From Thermodesulfobacterium sp. (GTDB taxonomy: Bacteria > Desulfobacterota > Thermodesulfobacteria > Thermodesulfobacteriales > Thermodesulfobacteriaceae): a stretch of 14,107 nucleotides of DNA. The translations under genes were made by a program, and so were the position numbers. The stretch is from positions 1-14,107 of the forward strand of contig JAGGXL010000110.1 in NCBI GenBank assembly GCA_021163085.1, in the 5' to 3' direction. This document shows, in pieces, positions 1 through 5,132 of the stretch (within the stretch, counting starts at the first letter, position 1; every line of letters starts with the position of its first letter). The notes under the pieces were generated by a model. The model saw only the letters and a list, made by a program, of their open reading frames with translations, was not told the DNA's origin and made no database searches.

Positions 1-273
1 AAAGATTATACTGAAAGAAGGCTTGAATTAATTGATTTAATAAGTACTTTTACAGGTGAAAATGAAATAGATCTTGTTATTTTGAATAAGGCAAGTCCTT
101 TGGTTGTTCATTCAGTTGAAAGCACAGGAAAGCTTCTTTTCAGTAAAAATGAAGAAAAAAGAGTCCAATTTATAGTGAAAAATTTGAAAGAATATTTGGA
201 TCTTGAAATCCAATTAAAAATCTGCTGGAGCGCTATAAAAAAAAGAATAAAGGAAGGGAAATTTGGTATCTGA
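1..273 (+). CDS. mntA: MntA-type nucleotidyltransferase antitoxin, C-terminal part (5' end outside window)
   Basis: An open frame runs from base 1 to a TGA at 271-273 and gives the last 90 residues of a protein. The segment with EIDLVILNKASP, followed about ten residues later by ESTGKLLFS and then a run of charged helices, matches the C-terminal half of the minimal nucleotidyltransferases that act as MntA antitoxins. In that family MntA transfers AMP to the HEPN ribonuclease HepT and silences it. The Asp of EIDLVIL would be the third metal-binding carboxylate. The GSxARG...SDxDL active-site segment would lie upstream of the window and cannot be checked. The stop codon overlaps the TTG start of a HepT-like frame, the usual arrangement for this pair. 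Assignment rests on recalled family patterns, not on an alignment. Confidence 0.72.
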   Translation, partial: KDYTERRLELIDLISTFTGENEIDLVILNKASPLVVHSVESTGKLLFSKNEEKRVQFIVKNLKEYLDLEIQLKICWSAIKKRIKEGKFGI

Positions 274-388
274 AAAGATTTTGAGAAAACTTCTGGAAAG
301 ATTGGAAAGAGCTTTAGGAAGACTCGATAGTAAAAAAGAAGTCCTTTTAAATGTATTCGCTTTCTTTAAAGACTTCAGCAGTAAATAA
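263..388 (+). pseudogene. hepT: HepT (HEPN, DUF86) toxin remnant, N-terminal fragment only
   Basis: A TTG at 263-265 overlaps the end of the MntA frame by 11 nt and is preceded by a good ribosome site (AGGAAGGG, 251-258). The frame begins VSEKILRKLLERLERALGRL, which is how HepT/DUF86 proteins start: a short polar lead and then an amphipathic helix. Similarity ends near base 340-346, and the frame continues as unrelated residues to TAA at 386-388, giving 42 codons where HepT normally has about 110-145. The HEPN catalytic R-x4-H motif that should come near the C-terminus is absent. The break coincides with the stop codon of the convergent AMMECR1 gene at 347-349, which suggests a deletion or rearrangement joined unrelated DNA here. 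It could instead be a translated short peptide, but it cannot be an active HepT nuclease. Confidence 0.6.
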
Positions 389-898
389 ATAAATTTTTGT
401 GTCAGGGTCTTTGTAGCACTCTGGAGGAAGCCCTGCCTTTAAACAAACATGATCTAAAAAGGTTTTTTTGTCCCATTCATATTCCAAAGGCACCTGAGGA
501 AGCAAAACCCCTCTGTTATAACCTCTTATCAGATAAACCCCGTGTTTTCCTACTTCTACCTCTTCAACAGTTCCAGGTTTTAAAGGGGAAAGAACAGAAA
601 TTTCTATTTCTATTAAAGGAAGTTCTTCAGCTTTTAAAGGAGGAAACCTTGGATCCTCAAAAGCAGCTTCTAATGCCATCCTTTGTATAGTTTCATAGAG
701 GGGATAAAGTAGCTCAAGTACACCTATACACCCTCTAAGATGTCCTTCTTTTAATAAAGTAACAAAAGCACCTCTTTTTTCCCACAGATTTTTAAATTTC
801 TTTGGAGGGATTTCAAGCTCATAAATTCCATCAAAATATTTTTCCAAAGTTTTTCTTGCCAGTTTTAAAGAGTATATCTTTTCTTCTTTTGTAAGCAT
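347..898 (-). CDS. amrA: AMMECR1-domain protein (AmmeMemoRadiSam system protein A)
   Basis: The 183-residue product is a single AMMECR1 domain of normal prokaryotic length. Family signatures are visible: GAFVTLLKEGHLRGCIG (about 43-59) with the invariant LRGCIG at 54-59, AAFEDPRFPPL (78-88), and GVLLPQVP followed by FLDHVCLKAGLP (about 130-158). The biochemical role of this family is not established. In many prokaryotes it accompanies a Memo-like protein and a radical SAM enzyme (AmmeMemoRadiSam), but neither is in this window. The ATG at 898 has no clear ribosome site, and no other start lies between it and an in-frame stop upstream. It is the last gene of the minus-strand operon, 14 nt after the thiol-disulfide lipoprotein. 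Its stop lies inside the convergent hepT remnant. Confidence 0.92.
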   Translation of the reverse strand: MLTKEEKIYSLKLARKTLEKYFDGIYELEIPPKKFKNLWEKRGAFVTLLKEGHLRGCIGVLELLYPLYETIQRMALEAAFEDPRFPPLKAEELPLIEIEISVLSPLKPGTVEEVEVGKHGVYLIRGYNRGVLLPQVPLEYEWDKKTFLDHVCLKAGLPPECYKDPDTKIYLFTAEVFKESEYI

Positions 899-912
899 TT
901 TGTTTTTAAAAG

Positions 913-1683
913 CTAAAACTTGCTCATTATATAAGTTTCATTTATCACTCCAGCCTTCATTTCTCCGTCAGGAAAAACAAATGTGGGTGTAGCTCTTACT
1001 TTTAGATTATTAATTAAGAAATTGATATTTTTGTTTATTTTTTCCTTTCCAATTTCACACTGATTGGAACTTTTATAACCATTCATAAGCTCTTTAAATC
1101 CCTTTTTATCGCATACAAGGGAAATGGCTTTTGCTTTAGCATTAGGATGAAGCCTTTCAAGAGGTAATAAAATAACTTTTACTGTAATTTTCCCTTCATT
1201 TACCATTTTATTTAAAATATTTTCAGCTTTTTTACAATATGGACAATCTGGATCTGTGATCAAATAGACTACATTTTTGGAATCTCCATAAACTATATCT
1301 GCCATTTCATCAAGTTTGGAAAGATCTTCTTTTGATAGAACCCTTTTATTTATAGCTTGAAGTTTCTTTTGAGTTAAATTTTTAAAAGTTTTTAGCTCAA
1401 TAATACTTCCACTTACTATGTATTTTCCTGTAGAATCTATATAAAATATTCCTTTTTGATTGTCAGGAAGGTTAACAATTACTTCACATAATCCGGGAAT
1501 TGGACTTTTTTCGATTTTTTTAATACTTAATCCCTGTTTTACAATGTTTAATTTTTTTTCAATGTCTTCTTTTTTAGGACATTCGTTTGAGGAACTTTTC
1601 ACACTGTTACAGGAAAGAAAAAATAGAAAACTGAAAAATAAAACAAAGAAGATTTTAAAATTTAAAAAGCTTAAATTTTTCAT
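913..1683 (-). CDS. DsbC/DsbG-like thiol:disulfide interchange lipoprotein
   Basis: The 256-residue protein starts with Lys-2 and Lys-10 and a very hydrophobic, Phe-rich stretch ending in FLSC at residues 22-25. This looks like a lipoprotein signal with Cys25 as the lipidated residue, although Phe at -3 is not the commonest lipobox residue. Residues about 45-105 resemble the DsbC N-terminal dimerisation domain (GLCEVIVNL, then GKYIVSGSIIEL and KNLTQKKL). Residues about 130-256 are a thioredoxin-fold domain with a CPYC active site (Cys147, Cys150) and the cis-proline loop RATPTFVFPDG (Pro233). DsbC-type proteins isomerise wrong disulfides in the periplasm; a membrane-anchored form would act on the outer face of the inner membrane or on the outer membrane. 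The start ATG has a strong site (GGGAGG, 6 nt spacing). No DsbD-type reductant partner is in the window. Confidence 0.86.
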   Translation of the reverse strand: MKNLSFLNFKIFFVLFFSFLFFLSCNSVKSSSNECPKKEDIEKKLNIVKQGLSIKKIEKSPIPGLCEVIVNLPDNQKGIFYIDSTGKYIVSGSIIELKTFKNLTQKKLQAINKRVLSKEDLSKLDEMADIVYGDSKNVVYLITDPDCPYCKKAENILNKMVNEGKITVKVILLPLERLHPNAKAKAISLVCDKKGFKELMNGYKSSNQCEIGKEKINKNINFLINNLKVRATPTFVFPDGEMKAGVINETYIMSKF

Positions 1684-1712
1684 GAAATCCTCCCTAAAAG
1701 ATTTTTAATAAG

Positions 1713-2240
1713 CTAAATTTCTTTCACTATAAAATGTTTTAAAGGATATCTATCTGCTCTTTTACTCTTATCATCAGGATATCCTACAGCAATAAGAGCA
1801 CACATCTCATATTCATCTTTTGGCAGTTCTAACACATCTTTTACTTTATCCTCATTTTTTAAAATTTCTCCGAGCCAGCAAGTCCCCAATCCTAAAGCAA
1901 AAGCTGAAAGGAGCATATTTTGAATACATGCACCTGCTGATTGGTGATCCTTTATTTGATGATACATTTGACTTTTTTTTAAAAATACTCCGATTAATAC
2001 TGGAGCATTCTTAACAATCTCTTTATATCTGGTAAGTTCAGACAGTCTTTTTTTTGTTTCTTTAGACCATATTATAACAAATCTCCAGGGCTGATTGTTT
2101 AAACCAGATGGAGCCCAGATGCCAGCTTCCAGAATTTTAAATATTTTTTCTCTCTCAGGAATTTTATTCTGATATCTTCTTATACTTCTTCTATTAAATA
2201 TAGCTTTAAATACTGCTTCTTGAAACTGTTTTTCTTTCAT
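1713..2240 (-). CDS. Nitroreductase-family FMN oxidoreductase
   Basis: This is a small single-domain nitroreductase-fold protein of 175 residues from the ATG at 2240. Typical features are RRSIRRY near the N-terminus (FMN phosphate contact), APSGLNNQPWRF in the first third, and GACIQNMLLSAFALGLGTCWLG in the middle, followed by AVGYPDD near the C-terminus. The family uses FMN and NAD(P)H to reduce quinones, nitro compounds or other electron acceptors; the physiological substrate here cannot be deduced. A TTG at 2267 would add nine residues, but neither start has a clear Shine-Dalgarno site. I prefer the ATG. Either way the gene overlaps the upstream flavoprotein gene (by 35 or 62 nt), so translation is probably coupled. 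The gene sits between another flavoprotein and a thiol-disulfide protein in one operon. Confidence 0.88.
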   Translation of the reverse strand: MKEKQFQEAVFKAIFNRRSIRRYQNKIPEREKIFKILEAGIWAPSGLNNQPWRFVIIWSKETKKRLSELTRYKEIVKNAPVLIGVFLKKSQMYHQIKDHQSAGACIQNMLLSAFALGLGTCWLGEILKNEDKVKDVLELPKDEYEMCALIAVGYPDDKSKRADRYPLKHFIVKEI

Positions 2241-2925
2241 GATAGCTTTTACTTTCGGCGTTTTCAAATTCTTGTAAACATTTTAAAACTTTTTCTCTTA
2301 CTTCTTTTAAAAGCTTTTCGTTTTCTAAGTAAGTTAAATCAGCTTTTTCACCTTTTAAAATTTTTATCATTTTTGTTATTAAAAGTCCTATGTTTATGGC
2401 ATCCATAACAGCTTTATTGTCCCATATAGCTTCTTTACCTTTATGAGAATAAGCTATTCCCCAGGGAGGAATTATTGCCCCCATGGATGTGAGTGCAGTA
2501 ATTAAATATCCACAGGTCCACGGACCTCCTGCATCAGCTCCTACTGCAATAGCTCCAACAACTTTTCCTTCCATATAACTTGGTTCTCCATAGCTTACCA
2601 TATTTTCAAGACATGTCATTCTGTCAATTAAAGTTTTTAAAGGACCGGAGGGAGAAAACCAGTAAATAGGAGTTGAAAAAATTATACCATCAGCAAAGTT
2701 AATTTTTTCTAAGATAACCTTTCCATAATCATCAAAAATGCAGGGGAATTTACAGTGAGGTTCCTCATTTTGAATGCATCCTATGCAGGCTTTTATCTCT
2801 CCATCATAAGCACTAACAAATTCGGTTTCAGATCCTTCTATTTCTGCTGCTTTCAAGGCTGAAAAAAGTAGCTGGGCTGAACCTCCATTTTTATGAGGAG
2901 AACCCAGAATTCCTAATATTTTCAT
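2206..2925 (-). CDS. Flavodoxin-fold NAD(P)H-dependent FMN oxidoreductase, iron-sulfur-flavoprotein-like
   Basis: The 239-residue protein begins MKILGILGSPHKNGGS, the FMN phosphate-binding loop of the NADPH-dependent FMN reductase family. It continues with FADGIIFSTPIYWFSPSGPLKTLIDRM (about 77-103), the flavin ring loop, and GKVVGAIAVGADAGG (about 120-134). Four cysteines at 47, 50, 58 and 62 form CX2CX7CX3C at the place where iron-sulfur flavoproteins (Isf) have their compact cluster motif, so it may bind a [4Fe-4S] cluster as well as FMN. The spacing differs from classical Isf, so this is inference. The C-terminal 25 residues are polar and overlap the next gene. Its ATG shares one base with the stop of the aminopropyltransferase gene (TAATG on the minus strand) and follows a GGAGAGAGG site, indicating coupled translation. 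Confidence 0.85.
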   Translation of the reverse strand: MKILGILGSPHKNGGSAQLLFSALKAAEIEGSETEFVSAYDGEIKACIGCIQNEEPHCKFPCIFDDYGKVILEKINFADGIIFSTPIYWFSPSGPLKTLIDRMTCLENMVSYGEPSYMEGKVVGAIAVGADAGGPWTCGYLITALTSMGAIIPPWGIAYSHKGKEAIWDNKAVMDAINIGLLITKMIKILKGEKADLTYLENEKLLKEVREKVLKCLQEFENAESKSYHERKTVSRSSI

Positions 2926-3830
2926 TATTTTAAAACCTCTCTCCAGTATTTCGGCAGTCCAAAAGAGGCTTTGTGAACTTCATGAGTATAATAATAAGTA
3001 TTGGGAATTTCTTCCCACTTTGGTGTTTCAGGATTTGGATGAGGGCATCTCATTAAATAAGCATTATCTCCTCCAAAGGAAGGTATATTTGCTCTATAAC
3101 AGTATATTTCTTTTTCAGGATAAACCTTTTTAAATGTTTTATAAGTTTCAACCAGTATATTTTGCATGGTAAAAGGAGTTCCACATTGTTGAACTATAAT
3201 CCCCTTAGGACAGATTTTATAAAGCATTCGGTGAAATTCCTCACTAAAAAGAGCATGAGAAAGTTCCTGAGTAACTCCTGTTGTGCTAACATCTGGATCA
3301 GTAGAATCTATAATTACCATATCAAAAAACTGGTTTTCTTCTTTATATTTCTTTACCATTTCGTATGCGTCAGCTACTATTAATTTAAGCCTGGGATCTT
3401 TTGGATTTTCAGGAAGAAGCTCTGGAAAGTATTCCTCCACTATTTTAGGGATTTGAGGATCTATATCTACAATAATAACTTCTTCAATTTGAGGATATTT
3501 AAGGAGTTCACGAGAAGCTCCATAATCTCCGCCACCACAAATAAGAACTCTTTTAACTGAGTTTTCAGGAGAAGCCTGAACAGGGATATGAACGAGAGCT
3601 TCGTGATAAATAAATTCATCCCTCGAAGTAAATTGAAGCCCATTGTTTATAAAAAGCATTCTTCCCCAGAATTTATTTTCAAAGACATATACATTTTGCA
3701 ACCCTGTTTTTCCATAGATAAATCTTCCTATATAAGCAAAAAAATAATCATTGTGGATAATTTCAGCTAAAAGAATTCTTGATCCTTTTTCATCAGTAAC
3801 AAGAGTATCAGCCATTATTTCTTTGATCAT
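2925..3830 (-). CDS. speE: Aminopropyltransferase, spermidine-synthase family (divergent)
   Basis: The 301-residue protein has the overall SpeE layout: an N-terminal beta domain, then a Rossmann methyltransferase-like domain. Recognisable parts are DEFIYHEALVH (71-81), GGGDYGASRELLKYP (99-113, the decarboxylated SAM loop), IVDIDPQIPKIV (120-131), VADAYE (152-157), DSTDP (175-179, catalytic Asp) and a C-terminal EVHKASFGLPKY. The family transfers an aminopropyl group from decarboxylated SAM to putrescine, agmatine or another amine. Several normally constant positions differ: INNG instead of LDG before the catalytic loop, GDYG instead of GDGG, and about ten extra residues (VSTTGVTQELS) between DSTDP and LFSEEF. 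The acceptor amine is therefore uncertain. Start ATG has AGGAGAG 8 nt upstream. It is the first gene of a five-gene operon and has its own promoter. Confidence 0.88.
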   Translation of the reverse strand: MIKEIMADTLVTDEKGSRILLAEIIHNDYFFAYIGRFIYGKTGLQNVYVFENKFWGRMLFINNGLQFTSRDEFIYHEALVHIPVQASPENSVKRVLICGGGDYGASRELLKYPQIEEVIIVDIDPQIPKIVEEYFPELLPENPKDPRLKLIVADAYEMVKKYKEENQFFDMVIIDSTDPDVSTTGVTQELSHALFSEEFHRMLYKICPKGIIVQQCGTPFTMQNILVETYKTFKKVYPEKEIYCYRANIPSFGGDNAYLMRCPHPNPETPKWEEIPNTYYYTHEVHKASFGLPKYWREVLK

Positions 3831-3871
3831 AAAGAACTCTCCTAAAAGGATTTCTTTGAAAAATTAAAAAA

Positions 3872-3900
3872 ATTTTAATCAATCTAAAGTATTTTGTCAA
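3872..3900 (-). promoter_or_regulatory. Sigma70-type promoter for the aminopropyltransferase operon
   Basis: On the minus strand, TTGACA (3895-3900) is followed after exactly 17 nt by TAAAAT (3872-3877), so the -35 is perfect and the -10 has one mismatch. It lies just downstream of the dnaJ stop and about 42 nt before the aminopropyltransferase ATG, leaving a leader of roughly 35 nt. An AT-only inverted repeat (3863-3879) overlaps the -10 and initial transcribed region. This promoter separates the five-gene operon from dnaJ, although read-through from dnaJ is possible because no strong terminator is seen. Confidence 0.75.
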
Positions 3901-3912
3901 TAAAATAACAGA

Positions 3913-4827
3913 TTAAAGTCCAGTTCTTTTAAGTTTTTCTATCAGTTCTTTTTGCTCAGAAGTTAATTTGTCAGGAATTATAGGTTGAAGAATTATATAT
4001 AAATCTCCGTGTTTTCCTCCACTTAGAGGTAATCCTAAACCTCTAAGTCTTAACTTTGCTCCTGGTTTTATAAGAGGGGGAACCTTTGCTTTTACTTTTT
4101 TACCATCAGGAGTTTTTACTTCAATTTCATCTCCCAATAAAAAACTTGTAAGGGGTATTTCCTTTTCAATAATAATATTTCCATTTTCTACTTTATATCT
4201 GGAATCAGAAATTATCTTTACTCTAAATAAATATTCTTTTGTTCTTCTTCCTTCTTTTCTTTTTATCCTAAGAATTTGTCCGTCCTTTACACTTGAAGGT
4301 ATTTTAATTTTTATGGTCTCATAAGTGCCAGGTAGAATTACTTCCTTTTCTCCCTTTTTTACAATTTCTTCCACTGTAAGAGGTAAATCCATTTGAATTG
4401 TTTCGTATGTTTCTCCAAAAGGAGAAAATTCTTCTTCTCCAAAATAAGTATCAAAAAGATTGCTAAATAGATCTCCCAGGTCAAAAATGAATGTTCTTCC
4501 ACCTCTTCTGTTTCTCTTAAAAAATCCTCCAAGGTCTATTCCCAGGTCTTTGAAAACACTCTCAAAGTCAAAACCTCTGAAAATATCTTCTGTAGAATAT
4601 CTTTTTTCAAACTCTGCAGAACCATACATATCATATAATTTTCTTTTTTCAGGATCAGAAAGAACAGCATAAGCCTCATTTATCTCCTTAAATTTTTCCT
4701 CTGCTTCTTTATTTCCGCGGTTCCTGTCAGGATGATATTTCATAGCAAGCCTGCGGTAAGCCTTTTTAATTTCTTCCTGTGTTGCGTTTCTCGGAACTCC
4801 TAAAATTTCATAATAATCCTTAGGCAT
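3913..4827 (-). CDS. dnaJ: DnaJ/CbpA-type co-chaperone without zinc finger
   Basis: Residues 1-68 are a J domain starting KDYYEILGVPRNATQEEIKKAYRRL, with the HPD motif at 32-34 that stimulates the ATPase of Hsp70 (DnaK). Residues about 80-138 form a Gly/Phe-rich linker (FRGFDFESVF, GGFFKRNRRGGRTF, FDLGDLFSNLFDTYFG). From about 143 there are two C-terminal substrate-binding beta domains (LPLTVEEIVKKGEKEV, IPSSVKDGQILRI, ITLTSFL-like IPLTSFLLGDEIEVKTPDG) and a terminal helix. No CxxCxGxG repeats occur, so this is the class B (CbpA-like) type of about 300 residues. The start ATG has AGGAGG 10 nt upstream (4838-4843). The gene stands alone here, without dnaK or grpE. A complementary ACCTCCT in the leader could mask its ribosome site (see the regulatory feature at 4837-4904). 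Confidence 0.93.
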   Translation of the reverse strand: MPKDYYEILGVPRNATQEEIKKAYRRLAMKYHPDRNRGNKEAEEKFKEINEAYAVLSDPEKRKLYDMYGSAEFEKRYSTEDIFRGFDFESVFKDLGIDLGGFFKRNRRGGRTFIFDLGDLFSNLFDTYFGEEEFSPFGETYETIQMDLPLTVEEIVKKGEKEVILPGTYETIKIKIPSSVKDGQILRIKRKEGRRTKEYLFRVKIISDSRYKVENGNIIIEKEIPLTSFLLGDEIEVKTPDGKKVKAKVPPLIKPGAKLRLRGLGLPLSGGKHGDLYIILQPIIPDKLTSEQKELIEKLKRTGL

Positions 4828-4836
4828 AAATTAAGC

Positions 4837-4904
4837 ACCTCCTAAATCCATTGTATTTTTAAAAATAATTTCTAAAAAACGAAAAATCAAGACTTCCAGG
4901 AGGT
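4837..4904 (-). promoter_or_regulatory. Possible Shine-Dalgarno-masking hairpin (RNA-thermometer-like) in the dnaJ leader
   Basis: Read as minus-strand RNA, ACCUCCUGGA (4904 to 4895) is complementary to UUUAGGAGGU (4846 to 4837). There are seven Watson-Crick pairs, then two G-U wobbles and one A-U pair, around a loop of 48 nt that is itself AT-rich. The 3' arm holds the whole dnaJ Shine-Dalgarno sequence, so pairing would block translation initiation and melting would release it. Known heat-shock RNA thermometers (ROSE, fourU) act in this way, but this one fits neither named class. It requires transcription to start upstream of base 4904, for which a perfect -10 box lies at 4930-4935. The match could also be chance or a relic plus-strand ribosome site. 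Confidence 0.4.
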
Positions 4905-4997
4905 TTTATAATTAATAGACTTTTTAAAAATTATAAGGTAAACTAATTATTACTATAACAGTTTTTGTTAATAATAGTTTTGCTAATAGGTTAGGTG
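4905..4997. promoter_or_regulatory. Divergent promoter region between dnaJ and the ATPase genes
   Basis: This stretch is almost entirely A and T and must contain the starts of two divergent transcripts. On the minus strand TATAAT (4930-4935) is a perfect -10 with only a weak -35 (TTATAG, 4953-4958, 17 nt spacing), suited to dnaJ. On the plus strand TATAAC (4954-4959) has TTATAA (4931-4936) 17 nt upstream, suited to the small peptide and ATPase; a further plus-strand TATAAT at 4907-4912 has no recognisable -35. The two candidates overlap on opposite strands, so the promoters would compete or share a regulator. In an AT-rich genome such boxes are common, so exact placement is uncertain. No GC-rich operator or terminator is visible. 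Confidence 0.3.
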
Positions 4998-5129
4998 ATG
5001 TGTTCAGGTGATTTTCTTTTTTGCATATTTTATTTTTTAGGATTTATTAGTATGGCTGGTGCTTTTGGAGCAGGAATATTTATTATTTGGAATAGTCTAA
5101 AAAATAAAAATAATGAAGAAAAGTTTTAA
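4998..5129 (+). CDS. Small single-span membrane peptide (43 aa), unrecognised, coupled to the P-type ATPase
   Basis: ATG at 4998 opens a 43-codon frame ending TAA at 5127-5129, only 3 nt before the ATPase start. AGG at 4989-4991 gives a modest ribosome site. Residues about 6-31 are a continuous hydrophobic stretch with small residues (GAFGAGIFIIW), long enough for one membrane helix. It is followed by a short charged tail (KNKNNEEKF) expected to stay in the cytoplasm. A shorter form could start at Met19 (5052). I do not recognise a family. Context suggests a small accessory subunit: KdpF stabilises the bacterial Kdp potassium ATPase, and yeast Pma1, of the same P3A class as the downstream pump, has the proteolipid PMP1. 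That parallel is inference from size, hydropathy and position only; AT-rich DNA easily encodes short hydrophobic frames by chance. Confidence 0.5.
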   Translation: MCSGDFLFCIFYFLGFISMAGAFGAGIFIIWNSLKNKNNEEKF

Positions 5130-5132
5130 AAA

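Noticed and set aside
397..690. 97-residue plus-strand frame opposite the AMMECR1 gene
   Set aside because: It is antisense to a conserved domain, has no ribosome site and shows no coherent protein features.
3863..3880. AT-only inverted repeat (ATTAAAA / TTTTAAT) between dnaJ and the aminopropyltransferase gene as a terminator
   Set aside because: The stem has no G-C pairs and overlaps the -10 of a strong promoter, so it is better read as promoter sequence.
4891..4912. AGGAGG followed by an A/T stretch on the plus strand, as the ribosome site of another small gene
   Set aside because: No ATG, GTG or TTG follows within 5-12 nt; the sequence is better explained as the complement of the dnaJ ribosome site.
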